A stretch of DNA of 64,000 nucleotides. Origin: Mastigias papua (Eukaryota > Cnidaria > Scyphozoa > Rhizostomeae > Mastigiidae). Each line of letters begins with the position of its first letter. Positions within the stretch are counted from its first letter, which is position 1. Location: the NCBI GenBank assembly GCA_964019165.1, contig OZ025280.1, positions 11,030,428 through 11,094,427 of the forward strand. The letters run 5' to 3'. The position numbers and the translations under genes were made by a program. The notes beneath the pieces are model-generated. The model saw nothing but the letters and a program-made list of their open reading frames with translations, had not been told where the DNA came from and searched no databases. Positions 23,053-34,140 of the stretch are shown here, one piece after another.

Positions 23053-24870
23053 ATAAATCTATTGTTATAAAAGAGCTATATACCTGTCTGATTTAGGAAA
23101 AGTGACAGCCAGGCTCAATGGCAGGGACTTTCAGTCACCTCACGAATCAAAGTAACTTGTTGATGAGTAATAAACGAGTCACGAAAAAAAAGTATAGAAA
23201 TCTGAATGAGTATGGATCTCTGTTGTCTCTTCTGGGTTCTACAACAATAGCTAATCAGCATTAATTATTCAGTGTACGAAAACCATCTTGGTAACTTCTA
23301 TGTCTTGTAATTCTCCACATCATAAGTTAAGCGAAAACATAGTTGTGGAATTTCAACATTACTGCTTATAGTAAGTCATTTTGGGACCCCAGTATGAGTT
23401 TCAATGGAAGCCTCTGCACCCCATAATTCTCCAGCCAGTAGGGCAATGACTGTAGCAACTTTGATATTTGCTGACACAGCCTTGAGAAAAGTGTTTTACC
23501 CATATTTCAAATTTCCTATTATATTGTCTAAACATGAAATATCTGTTAAACAAACATTTAAGTTTGCACAAAAATGGAATGGTTTAGAAACAAATGACCA
23601 TTATTTTAAAAACATTTCAAAAGTTTGAAAAAGTATACTAACGTTTGGTGATTCTCAGATATAATGTCTGTTACAACTATAAAAATATCAATAAGTCAAA
23701 GAACAAGTAAAAGTTTTCAGTTGCCGTGGAAATAAAACTTGATTATACTGAGCTAAAAGTCTTTTTGAGTAACTTAAAAGTAAATACAAATTTGAGGCAT
23801 AACATAGCAAATTTCATAGAGCTTTAATGACCGCCCTAATACAGATGTAAAAGTTTCTTTATGTAAGCACATGTTGCCTCATTTTCACTTAACATTTACA
23901 GGTGGAAACAAAGCGAAATTTTTAATGATCAGAACATAATCTATGACTTTATTCATTGATTAAACTTTTACTAAATTATTGCTTGCTACCAACTGTAAAC
24001 AAATACTTTCTGAAACATCAAAATAATCCATGACAATCTGTAAACATTCTGTATGAGTGTAGAGAATTGAAAAACATTGGCACACCCTACAGGTGACACT
24101 AAAGTTGTAGCAGTAATAAACTGTAACTAAGCGATATTTAACATGAAATGGTTACAGAAAAATTAAGTAATTTCATTTCACTTCTCCTCTCTGTTGTATT
24201 TTTTTATGTTATCTAAGGGCCTCAAAATTCATTACAATTGTAGGTGACTTTTGACAGACTGCAAGATTTAGTGGTACCAGGAATTCTCTAATAAGGCCTG
24301 ACTAGTTACTAAATAAGCTCTTTAGCAATTTTGATTGTTATTGGGAGAGTAGAAGGGGGCAGTGGCGTACTTTATCAAAATTTCATTCTGGCACAAACTT
24401 CCTTGCATTGATGCAAAACATGACAAAAAATGTGACTGTTAGCTTTCTTTCTGGAAAGTGCAATATAACAAACCTTTCAGAAAGTTTTGAAGCTACAGTA
24501 AAGTAGCACTGCCAACAGCCAGAGTTAGAATCACTTAGAGTGAAAACGAAATAGATTCACGATTTTTCTTGGAAGCAATGCAATTGTCAATTAAGGTAGA
24601 AGTAGGCCTCTTATGATCAGTTGAAGTTATGGTTTCATTACCTGACAGTTTTTAGTAACTACATACAGCTCTTGGAGTACAGTTATAGGAAAGAAGGTAC
24701 ACACCAGGTCACAGATGGAAAGAACAATTTGAAATGTTTTAAAATATTGATTTTGTCAACAAACTTTTTTCAGGAAGTTAAGATAATTCGCTATAGTCAT
24801 AATTCAACTGAATGAGCATGGCTAGCAATTAGTCTTAATATTTGGAGCAAATTAGTAAGTAGTCAAGACG
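23053..24870. other. Interval without a confident gene
   Basis: A minus-strand reading at 23381-23483 (AVSANIKVATVIALLAGELW..., ending in TGA, after a pyrimidine-rich CTTTTCTCAAG|) looks protein-like and might be a terminal exon, but the plus strand is open there too. CAGTGGCGTAC at 24360 is an unpaired hAT-like end. Nothing else is recognised. Confidence 0.3.
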
Positions 24871-24872
24871 TA

Positions 24873-25260
24873 AAGCCTGGTTTCCATATAGCCGTAAGAT
24901 GCCGTAAGCTACCGGCGGCACTTGCCTGTACCGTGGGTAAAGGCATTTAAGCCTGGTTTCCATATAGCCGTAAGATGCCGTAAGCTACCGGCGGCACTTG
25001 CCTGTACCGTGGGTAAAGGCATTTAGAATTATATGGAAACCACTTTTCGAATTGCCTGTACCGTAGCTTGAATTGCCGTTCCGGTAGCTTCTGCCATCTC
25101 AAATTATATGGAAACCACTTCTGTAAGTGCCGCCGGCAGCCGTAGCCATGCTAATTCAGGTACCGCAACCATCCTGAAAAGTTGAATTATTTCAACTTTT
25201 CTCGATCCTTACAGCATGGCACCGGCTGCCGCTACCACAAAATGTTATATGGAAACGCTC
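24873..25260. mobile_element. MITE-like inverted-repeat element with 76-bp tandem duplication
   Basis: The sequence AAGCCTGGTTTCCATATAGC... is present twice in exact tandem (24873-24948 and 24949-25024). Further right, ATATGGAAACC recurs, and GTGCCGCCGGCAGCCGTAG inverts the left-hand CTACCGGCGGCAC region. The interior is unusually GC-rich for this window (CCGGCGGCA, GTACCGTGG). The right boundary is uncertain. Confidence 0.6.
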
Positions 25261-25646
25261 TGCTTGCCGGTATCTATGCAGAACTGAGCTCGCTATTGTT
25301 CTGCTTTGTTAATACAACCCATTCACGACAAGCCCTTGAAATCATAATTCTTTCACTGCCAATAACTGCTAATGTTTACATGTAGTTGCTGCTACCACTT
25401 ATGTTTTGTTTTGATGTCCTTCCATATTAATACTGATTTATGTTCAGAAGCCAATGTATTTTATTTAATTATTTTTGACATCTTTAGTTGTGACGGAGCG
25501 AAATCAATACCGTGGTTTGATCTTTGCATTGCGTATGTGACATTTTGAGACGTAACACTTTCATCTTCAAAGCGAGATTGTAGCAGAAAATGGCGTTCCA
25601 CACGAACCGACGTATTTGGTACTTTAACAAAAGGTAGCAAACAATC
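25260..25646. other. Intergenic, nothing recognised
   Basis: No gene, terminal repeats or RNA could be supported in this interval. Confidence 0.35.
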
Positions 25647-25829
25647 CAGGGGTGGCGCCAGGAATTTTCCGACGGGGGGCTGACTCTTCTGACGAGGGGG
25701 CTAAACTATGGTTTTTAGAGTACTATAAATGCCCAAAATCTCCGAAAAAATCGTGTTTCACCTTCCGACGGGGGCTAGCATGCTCCAACGGGGGCTATAG
25801 CCCCCTAGCCTCCCCTGGCGCCACCCCCG
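25647..25829. mobile_element. hAT-type MITE, copy B (183 bp)
   Basis: This copy is inverted relative to the one at 21589-21775. The ends are CAGGGGTGGCGCCAGG and CCTGGCGCCACCCCCG. The flanks AAACAATC (25639-25646) and AAACAAAC (25830-25837) agree at seven of eight bases. The GGGGGCTATAGCCCCC palindrome is present near the right end. Confidence 0.88.
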
Positions 25830-25837
25830 AAACAAAC

Positions 25838-27157
25838 GATACTTCAAATGAAAACAATAATTGCACTATGAAATTCTTGGCCTCAACATCTTTAGATATG
25901 ATGATTTTCATTTTTGACCGCACTTTCCCTTTGAAACTACGTTGTCTACTAGACAAAATTATCATTTTCTTATATAAGTACATGGAATTAACTTCAAAAT
26001 TTCTTATAAGGAAACATGCAACAAAAAACCTCCCTGGTTGTCAAAGGAGCCCCCCTAGCTATCGATTTATTTCTAAACCATTGTTTAAGGGGGTATATAT
26101 TCCATTGTTTTGTTGAGCCTTCACTTTTTCTCCTGTTCCTTTGAGAAAATTTCCTTATTCCCTTGAGTTAAGCAGGCATATGTTTAAACATGTTTCAGAG
26201 TTATAGTCTCCATGTGTGTGAAGAGTTGCTGCCAGCAGAAAACATAGAAGTTGAGTCAAGTTCTTCAAGCAAACACCGGTCAAATGTGAAATTTAACTAC
26301 CTTAGAGTGTTGTAGATCAGCAAGGCCGCAAATGATAAATAAAGCAGCAAGACAAACACTTTATACATTTGATTGTGATAACATTAATTATGAAATAAGC
26401 TCTCAGACTTTGTATCACATGATTCCTCCAGTGAAAATTTGCCACCCCTGAAAGACAGGCCTGGCTATGGGCTTGTTGCAATATAGCATTAAAGTAAATT
26501 CACCATCATTCTTTGTACCAGGAAGGAAGAAATAACCATCCAACCCAGCTTCGTAGAATTTTACAGACTATGAAGCAATCAGCATTCTACAAGCAAGATA
26601 CAAAAAGTATTGAGGATATGTACATAGAAAATTTTATTGAAAGAGACCCCAATTTCCTTTGTTCCTTTTCAATTTTCCTATGTTTTCTTGTTATATTGAT
26701 AGATTAAACATGTTTCCCTGTTGCTTGAGAGATGTAGAAATTTGGACCTGGCTCCATTCTAGCGTTCATGAAAAAATCAGGAAGTACTATACAGCATAAT
26801 ATGCACATGGATAGGAGTGATGTAAATGGACGTGAAAGTAAAGAAAGAACTCAGTATGAAGGGCACTTCTTGCGCACCTGTCCCTCCATGAAAGAGGGCA
26901 GATGGGGAAGCTGTCCCCTACCCCCCAGTGTAGGTATCCCTGGGGATCAGCTAGCACAGTCAGCTGGCAGGATCATATGTTATGAAGGAGAAGTAAAGAA
27001 CAATTGAGGTCATTGACCTCAATTGATAAAAGTTGATCCACTTCGTTTAAATCTTATAGAAAAACAAGTATTCCATTCAAGATTGAAAATGATGGAATCT
27101 GGAACTTTTATCTTAACCTTATATCTTTGGTACCGTTTATCTTTTCTTGCCTTTCAG
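25838..27157. other. Interval with weak exon candidates and a palindrome
   Basis: At about 26520 an acceptor-like TTTGTACCAG| precedes an open plus-strand reading (EGRNNHPTQLRRILQTMKQS...) that could be an exon. I do not recognise it. A near-perfect 25-nt palindrome spans 27001-27025 (CAATTGAGGTCA and its inverse around a central base). Confidence 0.3.
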
Positions 27158-27643
27158 TGAAATTGATTCAGAGGCAGAAATGGTAGGGGTGTGGGGGCAA
27201 GAGCCCCCTGGTTAGAAATTGTCAGCAAATCAAATAGTTTGTTGGCTAATCTAGATGAATTTTTAGCTAAACGTTCCTGAAAATAGATAGAAAAATAGAA
27301 TTTTCCGGTTATTTCAAAAGATTTAGCTAATTTAAACTTTGGGCTGGCGCAATATTAAACAATTTTCACTATTAGATGTCATGCCATATCCCCTGTTATG
27401 CTTTACAAGTCTTATTTCTGTGGTCAAGACATTTTTTCCGAAAGATTCTCAATACCTAAGTTTTAAAGTCTTGTTTGTTTGAAAAAAAATTTATGCCTTT
27501 TGTAACGAAGCTACATCTGACATACCCAGGATAGTTTATGACGTCACACTGCTGGTACAGAAGCAAAATGCTTTGTTGGTTCAGTGTCTTGCCACCCCCC
27601 TCCCCCTAGAAAATTCTCAATTTCTGCCACTGAATCAATTCAG
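27158..27643. mobile_element. Inverted-repeat element (~490 bp)
   Basis: TGAAATTGATTCAGAGGCAG at the left and inverted TGAATTGATTCAGTGGCAG at the right give ~22-bp terminal repeats that include AATTGATTCAG. The interior contains GGGGGCAAGAGCCCCC-type words common to these small elements. I see no clear target duplication. Confidence 0.55.
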
Positions 27644-27711
27644 CTCGATCACTGTACTGTTCTTGTGCTAAAAGTTAGATGGTGTTGCAAGTTGCAAAAG
27701 TTAATGATACT

Positions 27712-27765
27712 ACTTCTAAAGCATTGCACCATGTGTCAGATACACGGTGCAATGGCTTTAAAAGT
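27712..27765 (+). ncRNA. Short imperfect hairpin, microRNA-precursor-like
   Basis: Two arms of about 22-23 nt (ACTTCTAAAGCATTGCACC and the inverse of GGTGCAATGGCTTTAAAAGT) pair with a small bulge and a short loop TCAGATA. The size and asymmetry resemble a small-RNA hairpin, but transposon ends can look the same. No expression evidence is available. Confidence 0.25.
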
Positions 27766-28132
27766 CCTGACAATCATTCTGCTTCAGGCAACAGCTGCAA
27801 GATCATAAGCAATTGCGCTGCACAACTTACAAATTAAACGGGCAATCATTTTACAATTTGTGTTGCAATGGTGCTGAAATTCTAAATCTGTTGCGATTAA
27901 AGTAAAGCAAATTGAAATAAGATGGGTCCTTTAACTATGGGAGCATATATAGCCCCTTAGCAATGGCATGCATTGGCCCCTGCAGAGGCATATGTCCCTA
28001 ATAATTAAATTGCTAAAAGTGCTGTACCAGGAACGCGGGAGTCACAGCAAGGCACTAGGTGGGCTGAAGTTTGGAGATGGGCATTTTTGGGTGAATATTA
28101 AATCCCTTTGATTAGAAGCCTCCTCCACGCAG

Positions 28133-28294
28133 AAACCGCAATTTTTGAGTACCTCAACCAAACTTTTCTCTGATGACAGCCAGTTGAACAAACTCCCTCT
28201 CAACAAACTTGATAAACCAGCTGTCTACCCAGCTTTGACATCCTTAGAAGGGAGTCATAGCTGGGTAGACAGTAGCATTGTATACAAGCTGTAA
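28133..28294 (+). other. Candidate terminal coding exon, unknown protein
   Basis: A good acceptor (CTCCTCCACGCAG|) is followed by 53 open codons: KPQFLSTSTKLFSDDSQLNK, then KLDKPAVYPALTSLEG and a short C-terminus, stop TAA at 28292-28294. The composition is protein-like. Its AVYPALT motif resembles VYPAMTP at the end of the convergent minus-strand exon at 28244-28504. The two are encoded by a 14-bp inverted repeat, and the exons overlap tail to tail. I do not recognise the family, and upstream exons were not found. Confidence 0.4.
28221..28272. repeat. 14-bp inverted repeat shared by two convergent exons
   Basis: CTGTCTACCCAGCT at 28221-28234 and its exact inverse at 28259-28272, with a 24-nt spacer. 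On plus it encodes VYPA within the plus-strand exon. On minus it encodes VYPA at the C-terminus of the minus-strand exon. Confidence 0.85.
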
Positions 28295-29069
28295 TGTCTT
28301 ATATGAGCATTTAGCAGTAGTCGATTGACCATGATAGCTTAACCAGGTTTTTATTCTCAAAGGTGCTGGTTTTAGGGGCCAGTCAGTATCATTGTAGGGT
28401 AAGGACTGGAAGATGTTTGCTATGAAAATTTTGTGGGCTTGACTAGGGGTCACCAAACAAAGCGTTGCAACGATGGGGCCATTAAATGTAACCTCAAGCT
28501 TGCTCTACCATATATCAAATCAAACTGCTATCTAACTTTCCTGCAATACCTATATAAGTTAGACTTCCCTGTCTTTGTTATCATTGTCACTGTTTATTTA
28601 ACGCTGAATTTATATAAGTATAGATAGATCACATACAAAACTGCTGAACTGGGAGTGGTTGCTAAGGTACATGGTATTAGGTTTTTACATACGAGGACAG
28701 GGGGATCATGAACAATTAGAGATTCAGTGGTTCTTTGAAAAGGTAACTGATGCTTCCTAGCAAGTAATAACTTTGGCAAATCCTCTGCACCTGACAATTT
28801 TAAAGAGTAGTGAGCATCAAAGAGAGACTGCCTCCTAGGATCATCAGTCCAATGTTTTCTACTTATGGAAAAGGTGGCATCTCATTGGTTTCTAAACACA
28901 ATGAAGTGACTTCTCATTACGCAATGACTGTAACAAAACTTGGGTTGTAATCTTCAAGCATGAAAACTGCTAAAAGTGGAACTTCGCCTCGCACTACTTT
29001 GTACTCACACACGACTGTAATCATATTATCTTCGGGTAGATGAAGAGGAGACTTCCCAGCGGCGTATTT
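28244..29069 (-). pseudogene. Unrecognised multi-exon gene fragment, frameshifted
   Basis: Several adjoining minus-strand readings have clear protein character. First, 28917-29069 is 50 codons (AAGKSPLHLPEDNM...EVPLLAVFMLEDYNP...) ending TAA. Next, in another frame, MRSHFIVFRNQ leads to a TGA at 28882-28884 and then 28633-28881 (DATFSISRKHWTDDPRR, LSGAEDLPKLLLARKHQ). A 128-bp GT-AG intron (donor TTGTAT|GTGATC, acceptor ATATGGTAG|) leads in phase 0 to 28244-28504 (SKLEVTFNGPIVATLCLV, ending VYPAMTPF). A further frame just upstream reads KIVDTKAHRLEIRR. At least one frameshift and one stop break the gene, so it is probably a pseudogene, possibly of a transposon. I do not recognise the family. 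Confidence 0.5.
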
Positions 29070-29471
29070 CTAATCGGTGGGCTTTAGTATCCACAATTTT
29101 GCTGGTAACAACGTTATGATAATGTTAACATTTTAATTTATGAGCAACTTTTCAGAAACACATGCTTCCAAAAAGTGCTACGTTTGATGGCAGGTAATGA
29201 ATTCCTGAGGATAGAAGCAGGTCGATCCTTATAGAAGAACAAATGCAAGAAGAAAATGTGAAAAAATGCTGTCAGTAGCCAGCATAAGAAGGCTTGCTCC
29301 TACTCTTCAAGGGGAGGAGGAATACTGCCCCTTTCACCCCCGTGCTCTGGTGTCCCTGTACTCTGCCACCTTTGCACGCGCTTCCTGTCCATTTCTGCGC
29401 GTGCTGATGTTTGTCAAAATCCAAAGTGTTTGAAGGCGTTTGATACAAGAAGCATACTTCTCTATTCAACT

Positions 29472-29576
29472 ATGGATTGTAGCAGTGAGAGACCATTTGA
29501 CATGTATAAAGATTACTTTGGCCTAGCAAATGTCATTCAAAGCATGCATCGAGAAAGAACTAGTGCATTTGAAAAG
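29472..29576 (+). other. Candidate exon starting with ATG, unknown protein
   Basis: ATG at 29472 opens 35 codons, MDCSSERPFDMYKDYFGLAN and onwards to SAFEK, ending exactly at a donor AAG|GTAATA. The composition is typical of coding DNA and the intron phase is 0. The next exon was not identified. It could be the first exon of a plus-strand gene. Confidence 0.4.
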
Positions 29577-30640
29577 GTAATAGGACATCTTAGTTAGGAG
29601 AGTGATTTCACAGAAGACATAGCTGTGCTAAAGTAGGGTTGTGGGTATTTTGGCTTGCTAGGAAAAGCAATAGTCGCAATCAATATAATCATAGAGATTT
29701 GGCAGTCTGTTGCACCCTTACTCTTACTCATTTCTACTGTTGCACACTTACTCCAAAATCCCTAGGCACGCCTCTGGCTGTAGAAGGATAAAAACCTCAA
29801 CTATATCCGAACTGCAGAGAATAGCCTTTTCGAAGGCATCTCAAGAGTGCATGAGTAAAAGCCACTTTCCATTAAGAAAAGTGTGAGTGAAATATGACAA
29901 AATTCGGATTACTCAATATTCACTAATATTTCATAGATTCATTGAGATGAAATGCCTCATCGCGGTATTCACAGTACAGTTAATTAAATGAAGTTAAATT
30001 TTTCACATTTCGCTTCCGCACAAAGCAGGCGAGTCAATTAGAGAAAGGTTGATGACATTTAGTCTATTCATATTCCTCCATATGCATGTGGAGCTTTCAT
30101 TCAATGGCCTAATGTTGTCAAAATGACATGACACAATGGTAACAATTTCCAATGATCCATATTCAGCCCATATATAAAGGGACATTAACTACTATTATGA
30201 TATCTCTTACCACTACATAGTGTTAATACATGAGGGCTCATCTAAAGTATGTTATGAAAGAATACAATGTCGTTTAGTATGATTCCTCTCAAAGGCTACA
30301 ATATTCTCCATTCGTTATCCATGTAGTAAATATATCACTGACCTACTATGTTTTCAAATACACCCTTTTTTATCAGAATAATGTTCATAAAATGCTGAGG
30401 CTCAAAGTTACTAAAATGTATGAATACTTTTAGAAAAAAGCAACTCAGAATCGTTGTGTATTCGTGTTGCTCCTTTTACATAACTTTTTGCTTTATTGAT
30501 ACAATATCGCTTGCTCTGTTCCGCTTTCATTTTGTTTTTTGCTGAAGAAGGACATCAATAAAGATTCGATTTTAGTCTTTTCATGTTCAGGCGAGTTAAA
30601 ACTATGAACCTAAGGCTCAAAAATCTCAACATTTAGGGAT
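29577..30640. other. Intergenic, nothing recognised
   Basis: GGCACGCCTCTG at about 29766-29777 looks like an unpaired hAT-type right end. No coding reading is convincing. Confidence 0.35.
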
Positions 30641-31220
30641 ACTGGGCAGGGGCTGTCCAAAGTAAGGGTGTGGAAACCATCGGTCATTATTTGACTCAAA
30701 ACCATCTTCTTGACAGAGTCCAGTCTAAAGCTATCCATCTCATCAACAATCCCAACCTCACTAATTCTCTACAGTCTCTCTCCCATTGTCGTCTTGTTGT
30801 AGATCTTTCCATTTTCTACCGCTATTTTTACAGACGTTGCTCTCAGGAAATCAAGAATATTATTCCTGATCCAATGAGGTGTGTTCAAACCACCAGAAGC
30901 TCTACCCATTTACACCCTTTCCAAGTTACACTACCTAATCCACAAACTCTAGCTCACAAATCATCTTTCATTCCAAGAACCTCTCAACTATGGAACTCAT
31001 TGCCACCCACTACTTTCCCTGAATCCTACAAATTGTCATCTTTTAAATATAACATCAACAAACTTGATCTTGTCTCCCTTTCTACTTAACCTTCCCCATT
31101 GTTTCAGTTGTTCCTTTGTCGGGGAAATTTAGTACGCAATGTCAGGGAAAGGCTGTATGGCTTTGTTATAGGCCATACGGCCTTTCCCTGACATTACGTA
31201 CTAAAAAAATAAAAAAAGAA
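30640..31220 (+). mobile_element. 3' end of a non-LTR retrotransposon (LINE), 5'-truncated
   Basis: The plus-strand reading up to 31089 is the C-terminal tail of a LINE-type reverse transcriptase polyprotein. It contains LLDRVQSKAIHLINNPNLTN, SLSHCRLVVDLSIFYRYFYR and SQLWNSLPPTTFPESYKLSS, a set of motifs typical of the Jockey/CR1/L2-like group. Homology begins near 30650, so the catalytic palm and the endonuclease are missing. This is the usual 5' truncation of a LINE copy. A short 3' UTR follows the stop, with a strong hairpin at 31130-31203 and then an A-rich tract (AAAAAAATAAAAAAAG). The apparent ATG at 30670 is internal, not a true start. The copy is unable to transpose alone. Confidence 0.9.
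31130..31203 (+). repeat. LINE 3'-terminal hairpin (32-nt arms)
   Basis: Two 32-nt arms (31130-31161 and 31172-31203) pair with only two mismatched positions, both G-U compatible in RNA, around a 10-nt loop. The hairpin is directly followed by the A-rich tail. Stem-loops at LINE 3' ends are known to be recognised by the element's reverse transcriptase. That role is an inference here. Confidence 0.85.
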
Positions 31221-33500
31221 CATTTGGCAGCATTTCGGTTAATTTTTATTGCTACACCCCCACTCAAAAGTGTTTCGGCACACCACTGATATTAAGTCTT
31301 AGCAAAAAATTAGAAATTCTCGTATAAAACAGAGTATTTTTCCTTTCCATTTTCCCACAATGATACAAGATAAAGAGCATTAACTATCGTTGCGATTAAT
31401 TCCATCTCATATAAGTAAATTTACAGTTCAAACAGGACTGTGTCAGGAACTTATTTGTATTAATTTGGGCCACAAGCATGAAAAGGACAAATAGTAAGGC
31501 AATGTTTTCTCAAACTGCGGCAATCAATTGTGCTATGGTGAGTCAGTTTCAGGGGCTCGGAGGCTCTGCTCACTTCACCCGTATGATTCGTGACGCCATG
31601 CTGTACTTTGCCAGTTTGTACACTAATGTAGTATATAGTTTATACGTATCTCTTGAATTTAAGAAAAAGAAAGTAAAATTTATTTTTCCAACAACGAAGG
31701 CCTTAATGACTGCATGTATGGAACCAGGGACGCCTGCAGCACGTGGGCAGCAGGGGCGGTCGTCTCCCTGCCCTCAGTCTACGGGGGCGAAGGGGGCAAG
31801 ATTTTCCATTTTGCGAGATACATTTGGGTATTCTTTCTGTAATCTATTTACAACAAAAGCTCCTGAAACTGCCTTTTCCGGGCATCTGGGAGTCCTAATA
31901 TTAAAAATTTTCCTCTTGGCCCAACCATGATGGACCCTTTCATTAGACAATGGGTGTGAGAGACTCGTGTAAAACTTCATTATGTTATGGAAGCGTTGTT
32001 GTAAGCCCTCCATCCCATGTCGTTAATAATTATGTTCAACGAGAGACATAAATGGCAAGACCATGGATGGATTTGACGGGGAGTGTAGGGGGTGTGACAC
32101 CACCAAATGTTTTTGCTCCATTCGGCAATTCTGCACTAATTTCATACCATTCGGTAAATTTTGCAATACAGCCTTACGTTTCGGTAAATTCTGCAATAGT
32201 TGTATACCCAGTGGCAGCTTTTTTCAGACTAGCAAGTTTGTTTATGTTATCAGACTGGATCTCAAGCTTAACAAGAGCTTCAAAGTCATCAATATTTGAA
32301 ATGTATTAGGAGCCAGTACTTTATAGTATTTGGCCACTGGAATGGTATTTGCAGTAACAAGAGAAAACAGGGCCTTTAATAATTCTTTTACGATGCTCTC
32401 TTCGTTGGACCTTTTTCGAAAGTATCCACAGTAAATTCACCAAGAAAAATGCTTACTGAACGAGAGCTCTTGGTGCAGTAATCGATATTGTATCTGGTGG
32501 AAAGACATTACTACACTTCTTTCGTATCGGTTTATTGTTGTATAAAACAGGGAAATTTTTGCGAATGCCAAGCAAATCTCACTAGCTTTTGGATAAGGAA
32601 TTAATTTACTACTATTTTTCCAAAATTTGAGAATAACGAATTAGGGATCAATGATGAACATAATTTCTGTCCTACTTGCCAAAGGGCTTTTTCCGACAGT
32701 CTAGAGGGCGTTGCCTCAAACAATTTTTCACTCGCTCTGCTCGCGTGGTCAAATCTATCTTTCCATGTATAATGCTGTTAACATATGCCTCATAGAATTT
32801 TTAATTTTGCACACAATTATAAGACAATTAGCCTTTACCCACAAGTGAAGCACTCTTATTTTTTGCATTGTTGCATGATATGCTATTAGCTACCCCCTGT
32901 CTGAATTTTTCAGGCCACCACTGTTGGTGCTTTTGGTATACTCCAAAATTTCAAATGTACACATCCCAATGATCGTTTCTTACATCCGTCCTTGGGTATG
33001 ACGTCAGAATTGTATCTTTGGTGTCCTTTTGATAAATCTCATTCCCCTGCCCTTTTATTGTGCAGGCGTCGAAAAATTCATCTATACTATAGCATCTCCT
33101 CCATACAAATGATTACGTAATTGAACAACGATTGCAGAATTGGAACATTGCACCATTATTGCGAACATTGCACCATGATTGTGAAAAATAGTTGGAACTT
33201 TGTCCATTGGACAATTTATGGATCGTTCTTTCTTATTGGATATTTTCATATTATTGCACGATCTTTTGTAGTGCAATTATTGTGACGTAATTTGGTTTTC
33301 ATAGTTAGTTAGTTGTTTGAAGAAGTAGCAAAAGAATAGCTGAGATAGATGAAAGTCACTCTGACGATATTTGCTGTGGTAAAGAGCAACAGTCATAAGT
33401 TTTTAAGCAGCCTTTTATAGATTATTGATACTCGTACGAGAGAACTCGCGCTCTCTTCCAGGTGTTTTATCTAGAGAGATACTTGGGTCCTTCCAAATTG
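31221..33500. other. Interval of small decayed repeats
   Basis: Unpaired CACCACTG-type hAT ends occur near 31278 and 32922. TTCGGTAAATT-TGCAAT words repeat three times at 32130-32210, and GAACATTGCACCAT occurs twice at about 33143-33177. The long plus reading at 31478-31930 crosses repeat-like GGGGGCGAAGGGGGC DNA and is not accepted as a gene. Confidence 0.4.
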
Positions 33501-33506
33501 CAATTT

Positions 33507-34140
33507 TCCACACTATTTTAATTAGTTATCAGAAGTGACAGAAATTTGACTTATTGTTGTCTTCGCCATAAATATAATATTTTCAATAATTCATACAGGA
33601 ACAAGAATCCACAAAGCAGAAGTGCAAAGACAGAAAGTTGAAGGAAGTCTACCCTCAAAGGAAGGCAGAGGTCCATCATCAGCTTGCATTTTCCTTTCTA
33701 TTCTTACACTGTCGATGAAATTCTTTTAAACTTGAGATTATTCTTAGATCAGTCGTATTGAAGGTATTCAAATTCCTTCTGATATCATACTTCATCATAC
33801 GGCAATTCAAGAGCGTGACAGAACAAATTATTGTGATATTGATACAGCTGTTGATATAAAAGCAGTGCCGCAGTAAATTCTTGAATTAGCTTTGAAGAGG
33901 TTTACCCATTTGTGGACTTCTGCATGGTAGCATAAATGAAAGTGGAACTAATATTGCGTTTAGTCATGCAAATTTTAATCTGCCACACCATTATAATTAG
34001 CTATCAGAAGTGTCAAAAAATTTGACTTATTGTTGTCTTTGCTATAAGTATAACATTTTCAATAATTCATACAGGAACAAGAACCTTCAACTCAGGAATG
34101 CAGCTATTGCAAACAGAGAGGTCATCCATATAAAGCAGTG
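33507..34140 (+). repeat. Tandem duplication of an intron end plus terminal exon
   Basis: About 150 bp ending in an acceptor plus exon start is present twice, offset by ~476 bp: 33507-33660 and 33980-34140. Both copies share ATTTGACTTATTGTTGTCTT and TTTTCAATAATTCATACAGG. The downstream exons then diverge. Confidence 0.85.
33599..33718 (+). pseudogene. Duplicated terminal exon, decayed copy
   Basis: After the acceptor AATTCATACAG|, 39 codons start EQESTKQKCKDRKLKEV, with KAEVHHQL matching KAEV/RAEVHFQL of the second copy, and end in TGA at 33716-33718. The central C-x2-C-x4-H part of the second copy is missing, apparently by an internal deletion, so the metal-binding motif is lost. Confidence 0.45.

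Noticed and set aside
31478..31930. Plus-strand ORF of 150 codons
   Set aside because: It crosses repeat-derived GGGGGCGAAGGGGGC sequence and shows no protein-like segment throughout.
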